Of a DNA stretch of 64,000 nt, positions 25,619 to 33,751 are shown in pieces (position 1 is the first letter of the stretch; each line of letters opens with the position of its first letter). Below the pieces are notes generated by a model. The model ran no database searches, was not told the origin of the DNA, and worked only from the letters and a program-made list of their open reading frames with translations. Source of the DNA: Siphonobacter aquaeclarae (GTDB lineage Bacteria > Bacteroidota > Bacteroidia > Cytophagales > Spirosomataceae); the NCBI RefSeq assembly GCF_900103285.1, contig NZ_FNGS01000003.1, forward strand, positions 299,997 through 363,996, in the 5' to 3' direction. Made by a program: the position numbers and the translations under genes.

Positions 25619-27703
25619 ATGAAAAAACTCCTGATCCCTGTACTGGGAATGGCGCTCAGCCTCCCGGCGATTGCACAGCAGGCGCCGAAACCGTATGGCG
25701 CGTTGCCGTCTGCCCGCCAACTGAAATGGCACGATACGGAAATGTACTGCATCGTCCACTTTACTCCCACCACGTTCGAAGACAAGGAGTGGGGATATGG
25801 CGACGCCGATCCGAAAACATTCAACCCGTCCAACTTCGACGCCGAACAGATCATCCGCTCGGCGAAGGCCGGCGGCTTCCGGGGTATCGTGTGTGTAGCC
25901 AAACATCACGACGGCTTCTGCCTCTGGCCGACGAAAACAACCGACTACAATATCTCGAAAAGCCCCTTCCGTAATGGAAAAGGCGATATGGTTCGGGAGC
26001 TCGAACAGGCCTGCCGGAAAAACGGGATGAAATTTGCCGTATACTGCTCGCCCTGGGACCGGAATAACAAAGACTACGGCACCGACAAGTACCTGGCGAC
26101 CTACCAGGCGCAGCTCCGGGAACTCTATACCAATTACGGGCCGGTATTCATGTCCTGGCACGATGGCGCCAACGGTGGCGACGGCTACTACGGCGGCGCC
26201 CGCGAAACCCGTAAGATCAACAACCTCGTTTACTACGACTGGGACAATACCTGGAAAATTACCCGCGAACTCGCTCCGGATGCCTGTATTTTCAGCGATG
26301 TAGGATTGGACGTCCGCTGGGTAGGTAACGAACGCGGTTTTGCGAATGAAACTTCGTGGGCGACGTTTACCCCTACCTCCGCCGACGGCAAGAGCAAGGG
26401 CGTACCGGGTAATGCCAACGACAAGGATGCTCCCACCGGTACCCGTAACGGCAAGTACTGGATTCCGGCGGAATGCGACGTATCGCTGCGGCCCGGCTGG
26501 TTTTACCACGAAAGCCAGAACAACCGCGTCAAGACACCCCAGCAGCTCCTTGACCTGTATTTCAAGAGCGTAGGTCGCGGCGCGGCGCTGGATCTGGGTC
26601 TTTCGCCGGATAAGCGCGGGCAGTTGCACGACATCGATGTAGCGTCGCTGAAAGGATTGGGAGACCTGCTCCGGAAGACCTTCGGTACCAACATCGCCGC
26701 GACGGCGCAGGTGTCGGCTACCGGGAGCCGCGGCAAGGCGTTTCCCGTCAAAAACATGCTGGATAACGACCGGAAAACGTACTGGGCCAGCCAGGACGAG
26801 GTAACGACGCCTGAACTGACCATCGCCTGGAAAAAGCCGGCGACGTTCAATATCGTGGGTATCCGCGAGGCAATTGCACTCGGTCAGCGTATTGACGGAT
26901 TCGCCATTGACGTCTGGCAGGATGGGCAATGGAAGGAAGTACACAAGGGAACGAGCGTCGGTGCGCTGCGCCTCGTTCGCCTGCCGAACTATTATTCCAC
27001 CGAAAAAATCCGTCTTCGCATTACAGATTCGCCGGTCGCTGTGACGGTAGCCGAGCTGGGAGTCTATGCGGAACCGGAACAACTGGTCGCTCCGGTAATC
27101 CGCCGGGACAAAGACGGACAAGTGACGATTTCTTCGCCAGCGTCTGTTCATGCCATTCGTTACACTATTGATGGCAGCGAGCCGACGGCTTCTTCCGCTG
27201 TTTACACAAAACCTTTCGAGCTGAAACATCCCGGAACGGTGAAAGCCAAGGCATTTGGCGCGAGCGGATCGGGTGCGACGGAGTCGGTTCAGTTTGATAT
27301 TCCTTCCGCTGGCTGGAGCATCGACCAGAATGCCGCTAAGGCAATTGACGGAGATCCGCAAACGGTCTGGTATTCACCGCGTTCCGGGAAATACCCGCAT
27401 ACGCTGACGCTGAATCTCGGGCAGTCAACCACGCTTAAAGGCTTTACCTTCCTCCCTGATGGTTCCGACCACCGCAGCGGAACAGTTTACGGCTATCAGG
27501 TATGGGTGTCGGAAGACGGGCAAAACTGGGGAGATCCGGTAGCGGAAGGCCGTTTCGATAACATCCAGAACAGCCCGATCGAGCAGCGGGTACTGTTCCG
27601 CACTCCCAAAGCCGGGAAATACCTCCGGTTTACGGCAACCGAACCAACCGACAGCAAACAGACCTGGGCGAATGTCGCAGAATTGGGCGTCATCACGAAG
27701 TAA
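25619..27703 (+). CDS. GH29 alpha-L-fucosidase with C-terminal carbohydrate-binding domains
   Basis: A 694-residue secreted enzyme (signal peptide 1-20, cleavage before QQAPKPYG; ATG at 25619). The GH29 catalytic barrel covers about residues 25-370, with KHHDGFCLW (H96, H97, D98) and the likely nucleophile D182 in FMSWHDGANGGDGYYGG. An F5/8 type C-like domain (about 390-510), a chitobiase C-terminal Ig-like segment (IRYTIDGSEPTASSAVYTKP) and a second F5/8 type C domain follow. It hydrolyses terminal alpha-L-fucose. A GH125 gene follows on the same strand, starting a glycoprotein-glycan block. Confidence 0.93.
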   Translation: MKKLLIPVLGMALSLPAIAQQAPKPYGALPSARQLKWHDTEMYCIVHFTPTTFEDKEWGYGDADPKTFNPSNFDAEQIIRSAKAGGFRGIVCVAKHHDGFCLWPTKTTDYNISKSPFRNGKGDMVRELEQACRKNGMKFAVYCSPWDRNNKDYGTDKYLATYQAQLRELYTNYGPVFMSWHDGANGGDGYYGGARETRKINNLVYYDWDNTWKITRELAPDACIFSDVGLDVRWVGNERGFANETSWATFTPTSADGKSKGVPGNANDKDAPTGTRNGKYWIPAECDVSLRPGWFYHESQNNRVKTPQQLLDLYFKSVGRGAALDLGLSPDKRGQLHDIDVASLKGLGDLLRKTFGTNIAATAQVSATGSRGKAFPVKNMLDNDRKTYWASQDEVTTPELTIAWKKPATFNIVGIREAIALGQRIDGFAIDVWQDGQWKEVHKGTSVGALRLVRLPNYYSTEKIRLRITDSPVAVTVAELGVYAEPEQLVAPVIRRDKDGQVTISSPASVHAIRYTIDGSEPTASSAVYTKPFELKHPGTVKAKAFGASGSGATESVQFDIPSAGWSIDQNAAKAIDGDPQTVWYSPRSGKYPHTLTLNLGQSTTLKGFTFLPDGSDHRSGTVYGYQVWVSEDGQNWGDPVAEGRFDNIQNSPIEQRVLFRTPKAGKYLRFTATEPTDSKQTWANVAELGVITK

Positions 27704-27714
27704 TCCGGAAAAAC

Positions 27715-27736
27715 CACGGGGGATCTGTCCCCCGTG
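27715..27736 (+). terminator. Hairpin between GH29 and GH125 genes
   Basis: CACGGGGGA (27715-27723) and TCCCCCGTG (27728-27736), loop TCTG, followed by CGTTTATTTA. The T-run is imperfect, so it may terminate only in part or stabilise the upstream mRNA. Confidence 0.6.
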
Positions 27737-27776
27737 CGTTTATTTAGGGTTTTGATCGCTATCGGAGAGAAAAACC

Positions 27777-29192
27777 ATGAATCGCAGAACATTTGTACAG
27801 CAGTCCGCGCTCGCAGGGGCCGGACTGCTTTTGCCTAAAACCGGAGGAGCTGCTCCGGCTTTCCCGGAAGTACGTCCGGCCGTTGGTAAGCGGAATTTCT
27901 CGAGTAAGGCCGTAGAGGCAGCCATAGTACGGGTGCAAAAGCTGATCGCTGACGAGGAACTCGCCTGGCTGTTCGGCAACTGCTTCCCGAATACCCTGGA
28001 CACGACCGTCCATTTCCATGAAAAAGACGGTAAACCGGATACGTTTGTGATCACGGGGGATATCGACGCCATGTGGCTGCGCGACAGCACGGCGCAGGTA
28101 TGGCCGTACCTGCCGCTGGCGAAGGAAGACAAGCCCCTGCAGCAATTGCTGGCGGGCGTTATCCGCCGGCAAACGAAATGTATTCTGATCGATCCATACG
28201 CAAATGCATTTTACGACGGACCGGGAAAAAGTGAATGGCAGTCGGATCTGACCGCCATGAAACCCGAACTGCACGAACGAAAGTGGGAGATCGACTCGCT
28301 CTGCTACCCGATGCGTCTGGCGCATGGGTACTGGAAGACGACGGGGGATATTTCTCCTTTTGACGCGGACTGGAAGCAGGGTGTCCGGCTGACCCTTCAG
28401 ACCTTCCGGGAACAGCAGCGGAAAGAAAACCGCGGGCCGTATCGTTTTGGACGGAAAACGTCGTGGTCGACCGACACCGTTCCCGGCGACGGATTCGGTA
28501 ATCCCACCAAACCGGTAGGTCTTATTCACAGTATTTTCCGGCCTTCGGACGATGCGACGGTATTTCCGTTTCTTGTACCGGCCAACTTCTTTGCGGTAGC
28601 CGCGCTGCGTCAGGCCGCTGAAATATGCCAGAAGATAGGGGACGCCGTACTGGCGGCGGATTGCCGTGCGCTCGCGGCGGAAGTCGAAACGGCGCTGAAG
28701 AAATATGCGATCGTTGACCATACTACCTTCGGAAAGGTGTATGCCTTTGAAGTAGATGGTTTCGGTAACCGCCTGCTCATGGACGACGCCAATGTGCCGA
28801 GCCTCCTGGCATTACCTTACCTGGGTGCGGTTTCCGAAACGGATCCGATTTACCAGAATACGCGCAAGCTGATTCTCAGTGACGCCAACCCGTACTTCTT
28901 TAAAGGCAAGGCGGGAGAGGGGATTGGCAGTCCGCATACCCTGGTTGACAATATCTGGCCGATTGCGATCACCATGCGTGGCCTGACGTCCCGGAATGAC
29001 GCGGAGATCCGGGAGCAGCTTCGCCTTCAGAAAGCCAATCACGCCGGTACAGGCTTTATGCATGAATCGTTTAACAAGGACGACGCTTCGAAGTTTACCC
29101 GGAAGTGGTTTGCCTGGTCGAATACGCTGTTCGGGGAGTTTGTGCTGAAGGTGGCAAATGAGCGGCCGGGAGTGTTGAGGGGGAGATTTTAG
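27777..29192 (+). CDS. GH125 exo-alpha-1,6-mannosidase
   Basis: A 471-residue protein with a Tat-like signal (MNRRTFVQQSALAGAG). The GH125 (old DUF1237) blocks are all present: FGNCFPNTLDTTVHF, FVITGDIDAMWLRDSTAQVW with the acidic residues of the active site, KWEIDSLCYPMRLAHGYW, and the C-terminal GTGFMHESFNKDDASKFTRKWFAWSN. Characterised members remove alpha-1,6-linked mannose from N-glycan cores. Length fits the family. With the fucosidases, aspartylglucosaminidase and hexosaminidase nearby it points to host- or fungal-type glycoprotein breakdown. A REP hairpin array begins 12 nt after its stop codon. Confidence 0.93.
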   Translation: MNRRTFVQQSALAGAGLLLPKTGGAAPAFPEVRPAVGKRNFSSKAVEAAIVRVQKLIADEELAWLFGNCFPNTLDTTVHFHEKDGKPDTFVITGDIDAMWLRDSTAQVWPYLPLAKEDKPLQQLLAGVIRRQTKCILIDPYANAFYDGPGKSEWQSDLTAMKPELHERKWEIDSLCYPMRLAHGYWKTTGDISPFDADWKQGVRLTLQTFREQQRKENRGPYRFGRKTSWSTDTVPGDGFGNPTKPVGLIHSIFRPSDDATVFPFLVPANFFAVAALRQAAEICQKIGDAVLAADCRALAAEVETALKKYAIVDHTTFGKVYAFEVDGFGNRLLMDDANVPSLLALPYLGAVSETDPIYQNTRKLILSDANPYFFKGKAGEGIGSPHTLVDNIWPIAITMRGLTSRNDAEIREQLRLQKANHAGTGFMHESFNKDDASKFTRKWFAWSNTLFGEFVLKVANERPGVLRGRF

Positions 29193-29204
29193 AATAGTTC
29201 TCAT

Positions 29205-29314
29205 GACCCCGAAGGGGTCAAACATAAATAGCCCGGCATTTTTATGCCGGGCTATTTATGCATAATGGCCCGGGGCGCAGCCCCGGGTTAATGGTGTTTG
29301 ACCCCTTCGGGGTC
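29205..29314. repeat. REP-like hairpin array beside the Y1 transposase
   Basis: The block is bounded by 18-bp perfect inverted ends: GACCCCGAAGGGGTCAAA (29205-29222) and its complement (29297-29314), each itself a palindrome. Inside are a 17-bp perfect hairpin (29223-29239 with 29244-29260) and an 8-bp GC-rich hairpin (29269-29276 with 29280-29287, loop GCA). This nested structure lies 8 nt beyond the 3' end of the transposase gene and is the likely DNA substrate of that enzyme. A fragment of its end sequence recurs at 61972. Confidence 0.85.
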
Positions 29315-29322
29315 GATAGGTA

Positions 29323-29769
29323 CTACCACAAAAACCGCTCCTCAAACGCCACCCCATGCTCTTCCAATAACCCCCTGTACTCTTCCGGAAAAGATACCAC
29401 CCCATGATGCCGTTCCTGATCAGCCACATATCGGATCAGGTCTTCCTTTGCCGATTGGGAATAGGTAAAGGCCCCGTACCCAACCTGCCAATAGTCAAAC
29501 TCCGGGAAAAGCCCCGTCTCCCTGATAAATGCCGAACTGGCCAGCTTCACATCCTTGACAAGGTCCGCCAGTGCCACAGAAGGATGAAGATGCGTAACCA
29601 GATGTACATGATCTTCGACGCCGTTGATGATATACGGATGACATCGTTGATTCCGGAGTACGCCCGACATATATTGAAAAAGTTTCGGACGCCCGTTTCC
29701 GGAAAGCGTCTGATGCCGGTACTTCGTAGAAAAAACAATCTGATACAAAATCTGCGTGTAAGTTCCCAT
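29323..29769 (-). CDS. Y1 (IS200-like, REP-associated) transposase
   Basis: A 148-residue single-strand HUH nuclease. The HUH motif is H54-V-H56 in NGVEDHVHLVTH, and the catalytic tyrosine is probably Y98 in DYWQVGYGAFTYS. FSTKYRHQTL at the N terminus is typical of IS200/REP-associated transposases. The length is full and there is no frameshift, so it may be active. It has no second IS605-type gene. Hairpins only on its 3' side suggest a domesticated REP-associated enzyme (RAYT) more than a free insertion sequence. It divides the glycan-degradation block. Confidence 0.93.
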   Translation of the reverse strand: MGTYTQILYQIVFSTKYRHQTLSGNGRPKLFQYMSGVLRNQRCHPYIINGVEDHVHLVTHLHPSVALADLVKDVKLASSAFIRETGLFPEFDYWQVGYGAFTYSQSAKEDLIRYVADQERHHGVVSFPEEYRGLLEEHGVAFEERFLW

Positions 29770-29832
29770 AATTGGTGAGTTGGAGCATACGGAAAGCAGC
29801 CGCTAACCGCAGACGACAAAGTAACCCCCTTC

Positions 29833-30300
29833 ATGGACGAGCCCCTGACCGATAACGAATACCTCCTCCGGCGTTTTCCCGGAAAAGGAGGATGGACCTT
29901 TGCCGAAATCCCGGAGATTCCGCCGGATAAACATGCCTGGTTCGGGTGGGTACGCGTACGGGGAACAATCGATGACTTCGAAATCAGGGGATACCACCTC
30001 ATGCCGATGGGCAACGGGCATCTGTTCCTGCCCGTCAAAGCAGAAATCCGGAAAAAAATCAAAAAGAAGGAGGGAGATACGGTGCGTATCGTACTCTATC
30101 CGGACGACATTCCGACAGAAATACCGGAAGAACTGGCCGATTGCCTGAAAGATGCGCCAGGCGTTTACGATGCATTCCTGCGGCTGACCGATGCCGAGCA
30201 AAAAGCCGCCATTGACTGGATCTATACCGCCAAACAGGAGGATACCAAAGCCCGCCGCATCGTCAAAACCATCGAAAACCTGCAGAAAAAGCAGTCTTAA
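29833..30300 (+). CDS. DUF1905 / YdeI-OmpD-associated domain protein
   Basis: A 155-residue cytoplasmic protein with an N-terminal DUF1905 barrel (about residues 10-95: GGWTFAEIP, VRVRGTIDDFEIRGYHLMP, EIRKKIKKKEGDTVRIVL) and a C-terminal YdeI/OmpD-associated helical part (DAFLRLTDAEQKAAIDWIYTA, ARRIVKTIENL). The biochemical role of the family is not established. It is divergent from the transposase, 63 nt away, and its stop codon overlaps that of the convergent lipoprotein gene in the palindrome TTAA. Confidence 0.88.
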   Translation: MDEPLTDNEYLLRRFPGKGGWTFAEIPEIPPDKHAWFGWVRVRGTIDDFEIRGYHLMPMGNGHLFLPVKAEIRKKIKKKEGDTVRIVLYPDDIPTEIPEELADCLKDAPGVYDAFLRLTDAEQKAAIDWIYTAKQEDTKARRIVKTIENLQKKQS

Positions 30301-30881
30301 TCCTTGATTCTGACCTGAATACGGTGAGGAGCCGGCTGGTTGCCACCAAAGTACAGACCGGTTTTGTACGCAAAGGTTTTGTTGTGGGTAAACGGGATCG
30401 GTGTGCCTTCCATTACCCGGTATTCTTTCTTGTCATAATCAATTTTGATGACCATCGGCGTCGGCTGGTTGATTTTGGTTTCCCCGATTTTGAAGGAAAT
30501 CCGCTGCCCGTCGACATACGCATAAGCCGCCAGTTCAATACAGCCGCAATCCGGACTCCATCGCCAGCCGATACGTGCGCCGTCGACCTGATGCGGCGCC
30601 GATCCAAGGTCCTGGTTCTTCGACCCGACAAATCCCAATCCAATGACTTTATTCCAGTCGTGCTGATCCACGCTCTTAAGGTCATAAATGCAGGTGCTAT
30701 CGAACGTCACCGTAGCCGAAATCGTATGCGGATTGATAAGCAGGCCGGTTTTACGTTTTGGAAACGGCTCATGCTCTCCGGCTTCGATAACCACCAGTTC
30801 GGGGTTGGGTAACAGAAAATCCGGGACACATGCCTGAAGCAGGCAGGCCATTCCCAGCAGAAAGATCAAACGGGTCATCAT
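30297..30881 (-). CDS. Lipoprotein of unknown function
   Basis: A 194-residue lipoprotein (lipobox CLLQAC, C18). The mature part is beta-rich with a cysteine pair in SPDCGCIELAAYAY and ends HRIQVRIKD. I do not recognise a family. Two adjacent ATG codons (30881, 30878) are possible starts. It is 58 nt downstream of the DUF5018-like gene on the same strand, and the two may be co-transcribed. Confidence 0.6.
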   Translation of the reverse strand: MMTRLIFLLGMACLLQACVPDFLLPNPELVVIEAGEHEPFPKRKTGLLINPHTISATVTFDSTCIYDLKSVDQHDWNKVIGLGFVGSKNQDLGSAPHQVDGARIGWRWSPDCGCIELAAYAYVDGQRISFKIGETKINQPTPMVIKIDYDKKEYRVMEGTPIPFTHNKTFAYKTGLYFGGNQPAPHRIQVRIKD

Positions 30882-30939
30882 ATGGAGGAAGGTCACGAGT
30901 CGCTAACGTATGCCAACGCCTGTTGGTATATCGCCATTC

Positions 30940-32187
30940 TTACTGAATGGTTATTTTTTGCCGGTACCGGGCCGATTGCTTCCCGTTTTTCACGACGTAT
31001 ACTTCATAAGTACCCTGCGGAAGGGTATCCGGCAGGCGGCAAAGCGTCCGGTAGGTCATCGACGGCAGCTGGCTTTTCAGCGTACCTTCCGGCGTGAGGT
31101 AGCTTGCTCCGGCATGGACCAGCTTCACGGCGCCGCCTGCGCCGAAGCCAAGGCAGGAAAAGGAAATAGCATCGCCCGGCCGGAATGTTGCCGACTCTTT
31201 AAAAGCGCCGTCTCCCACGGATTCGATCCCTGCCTGCCCGCCGTAATCACCCACAATCAGTTGAGGCCGTTCGTTTCCGCCGGTTTCCTTCGCGCTCGGA
31301 ATCGGTTTGTTGCGCGCAAAAGCCTGAAGCTGATAGGTGCCCGTAGCCAGAGTAGCAGGGATCTGGAACGTCAGCGTCTGTTCATCGGCAAACGTTCCGG
31401 GCAGGGTAACCGACTGAAAATCATTCTTCAGCTCAAGCCGGTAGTCGGCCTTCGCTTCAAAATTCCGCCCTTTCAGCACAAACGGAGAGCCTGGCGTAGT
31501 CGTCAGATCGGTCCGGCAGGAAGTAGCCTTCCAGAAATAGCCCGGCGAATAAAGAAACGGCTTTCCGGCGGTCACGACGACCTGCCGGCTCACAGTAAAA
31601 GTCTGCCCCTGCGTTGTCAGCGTAGCTTCGTATACGCCGGAAACCAGGTCGCATGGCAGGTACCAGAGATATGGATTTTTATGATCGATGACGGGTGACT
31701 GATGTGTTTCTCCCGTAACCGTATTCCGGATCGTGATAAACGAAGGCTTCGCATCGGAAGCGGTCGGAAGGGTAGAATTCCCCTTCATCGGAATCGTCAC
31801 AAACTGGGTACCTTCGCTGATCGTCACCCGCAGTAAGTCGCTCAGGTCCGGTTGCAGGGTTCCGCGGATATACAGGCGATAGCTCGTTTTGGCCGTCCCG
31901 CCGCTCAGCTGAATCGTAATCGGCTCCTGTATGCTCAACTCAAACGGCTGGCCCGATACCATGCTGATCTGCTGCACGTTGGGAGTGGTGGTAATCGTCG
32001 GAACAAGGGTAGTTGCGGAAAATCCGGCCGGAAGCGTCAGGGAAATCGTCCGGGTTTTCTGGTCTATCCGCCCGTCGTCAATGCCGGCTACGGCAAACCG
32101 GGTAATCTGCAACGGCGCAGGAGTTTGGGCAAGGGTACCGTGGAAAACGGCCGCCCAGAAAAGCAATATCAGTGCGTACGCTTTCAT
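30940..32187 (-). CDS. Secreted multi-domain beta-sandwich protein, DUF5018-like N terminus
   Basis: A 415-residue exported protein (signal peptide 1-20, cleavage after TLA). Residues about 26-115 (ITRFAVAGIDDGRIDQKTRT, SLTLPAGFSATTLVPTI) resemble DUF5018-type Ig-like domains that occur in Bacteroidota surface glycan proteins. The rest looks like three or four Ig/IPT-like sandwiches (VSGVYEATLTTQGQTFTV, ATGTYQLQAFARNK, PQGTYEVYVVKNGKQSARY). No catalytic residues are recognisable. It may bind surface material near the fucosidase gene (inference). Confidence 0.6.
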   Translation of the reverse strand: MKAYALILLFWAAVFHGTLAQTPAPLQITRFAVAGIDDGRIDQKTRTISLTLPAGFSATTLVPTITTTPNVQQISMVSGQPFELSIQEPITIQLSGGTAKTSYRLYIRGTLQPDLSDLLRVTISEGTQFVTIPMKGNSTLPTASDAKPSFITIRNTVTGETHQSPVIDHKNPYLWYLPCDLVSGVYEATLTTQGQTFTVSRQVVVTAGKPFLYSPGYFWKATSCRTDLTTTPGSPFVLKGRNFEAKADYRLELKNDFQSVTLPGTFADEQTLTFQIPATLATGTYQLQAFARNKPIPSAKETGGNERPQLIVGDYGGQAGIESVGDGAFKESATFRPGDAISFSCLGFGAGGAVKLVHAGASYLTPEGTLKSQLPSMTYRTLCRLPDTLPQGTYEVYVVKNGKQSARYRQKITIQ

Positions 32188-32237
32188 GTAAGGGATTGGT
32201 TACCAGCCCCTAAACTAGGACTATGTCCCCGAAAAAA

Positions 32238-32270
32238 CAAATGACGCCGGTGGGATGCCGGCGTCATTTG
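32238..32270 (-). terminator. Intrinsic terminator after the second fucosidase gene
   Basis: A 13-bp perfect stem (32238-32250 with 32258-32270), seven-base loop; on the minus strand it is followed by a T-run (complement of GAAAAAA at 32231-32237). Confidence 0.88.
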
Positions 32271-32320
32271 TACCTGAAAATCTATTTTCTGCTGCGGGAA
32301 AACGCCTGAATACGAGCGCC

Positions 32321-33736
32321 TCAGGGTTCGAGACGGAATACGTAAACCGGCGAATCCGCTACTTTTTTACGGAAGGACTCGGCCAACCGGATACCCGACG
32401 CCTCGACCTTGAGCTTGCCCGGCGTGCCCAGCAGGCTCACTTTAGACCATTTTCCAGGGAAAGGAATGGAAACAGCGGCCGGCAGTTTCTCGCCTTCTTC
32501 TGCCCGGTAAAGGGCATAAACCGCGGTACCTTTCTGCGTAAAGGCCCATTTGCCGGATTGATAGGGCGCCACGGGCGTCGTTTCATAGATGGCCTCGCCG
32601 TTGACATTCATCCATTTGCCGATTTCCTCCAGGCGCTGGTACGCTTCTTCGTGCCATTCGCCGTCGGGTCCCGGGGCGATATTCAGCAGGAGGTTGCCGC
32701 CTTTCGAAACAATATCCACCAGCAGATGCGTCAGCTTACGCGTGGATTTGAAGTTTTCTTTCGGAATATAGCTCCAGGAATCGCCCATCGTCATGCAGCT
32801 CTCCCACGGGAAGGGAAGGGCTTCCGACGGGATCGATTGCTCGGGCGTCACGTAGTTTTCAAATTCTCCGGAAACCGTCCGGTCAACGACAAGCAAGCCT
32901 GGCTGGTGCTGCCGTGCCATCGCCGCGATTTTCGGCATGTCAATGTCCTGATCAAAGGGAATGGTCTTTTGCCAGCTGATCGTCGAATCGATGGTACTGA
33001 ACGGACGCACCCAGCCGCCGTCGAGCCAGAGTATATCCATCTTGCCATAGTCCGACATCAGCTCTTCAATCTGGTTGTAGGTATACTGCTTGAAGGCCTT
33101 CCATTTCTCAGGGTATTTCGCGGGATGATAGCTCGGGTTCCGGTCCTTCGGCGGGAAATAGCTCCACCAGTAGGTATCCGTGTGCCAATCGGGCTTGGAG
33201 AAATACGCGCCTACCATGAACCCCTGATCCCGGAAAGACTTGAATACTTCCTTCGCCACGTTCGCTTTGGGATTGGTGCCGAAGGGCGTATTCGTGATTT
33301 TGTAATCGGTCTGTTTGGTGTCAAACATGCAGAAGCCGTCGTGGTGCTTGGTCGTGAAGACCACATATTTCATTCCTGCAGCCTTGGCCGCGGAGGCCCA
33401 GCGGTCCGGATTGAATTTGACGGGATTAAACGTCTTCGGAATAGCTTCGTAAGCCTTTTTGTACTCGTACCAGTTGGAAGCATAGGGACCGCGGCGCTCG
33501 CACCAGCCTTCGTCTTCCGGGCACAACGACCAGGATTCCACAATTCCCCAGGAACTGTAGGTACCCCAGTGCATCAGCAGGCCGAATTTGACTCCCTGCC
33601 ATTGCTTCAGTTTGGCCTGGACAGCGGGGTCCTTCGGCACTACATATCCCTTGTAGTGCTGCTCGGAATGCTGCTGGGCAAACGAGGCAGTGCTAAGGGC
33701 AATCAGAATAGAAAACAGCGATACGCGCTTCAACAT
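32321..33736 (-). CDS. GH29 alpha-L-fucosidase
   Basis: A 471-residue secreted enzyme (signal peptide 1-20). GH29 motifs: FGLLMHWGTYSSWG, TTKHHDGFCMFDT (H131, H132, D133) and the likely nucleophile D239 in MDILWLDGGWV. It is a single catalytic domain with a C-terminal beta-sandwich and lacks the extra binding domains of the first fucosidase in this window; the two are clearly different subtypes and may differ in linkage preference (for example core alpha-1,6 versus antennal fucose; inference). It follows the ROK regulator by 15 nt on the same strand, so both are probably one transcript. Confidence 0.93.
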   Translation of the reverse strand: MLKRVSLFSILIALSTASFAQQHSEQHYKGYVVPKDPAVQAKLKQWQGVKFGLLMHWGTYSSWGIVESWSLCPEDEGWCERRGPYASNWYEYKKAYEAIPKTFNPVKFNPDRWASAAKAAGMKYVVFTTKHHDGFCMFDTKQTDYKITNTPFGTNPKANVAKEVFKSFRDQGFMVGAYFSKPDWHTDTYWWSYFPPKDRNPSYHPAKYPEKWKAFKQYTYNQIEELMSDYGKMDILWLDGGWVRPFSTIDSTISWQKTIPFDQDIDMPKIAAMARQHQPGLLVVDRTVSGEFENYVTPEQSIPSEALPFPWESCMTMGDSWSYIPKENFKSTRKLTHLLVDIVSKGGNLLLNIAPGPDGEWHEEAYQRLEEIGKWMNVNGEAIYETTPVAPYQSGKWAFTQKGTAVYALYRAEEGEKLPAAVSIPFPGKWSKVSLLGTPGKLKVEASGIRLAESFRKKVADSPVYVFRLEP

Positions 33737-33751
33737 ATGGAGTAAGAAAAA

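Noticed and set aside
25613-27361. Long minus-strand open frame (582 codons) opposite the GH29 fucosidase
   Set aside because: It lies wholly antisense to a gene with clear GH29 motifs, and its translation is Arg-rich with no family pattern, as expected for a complement frame in GC-rich coding DNA.
32255-33745. Plus-strand open frame of 496 codons opposite the second fucosidase
   Set aside because: Antisense shadow; the opposite strand has signal peptide, GH29 motifs and a terminator.
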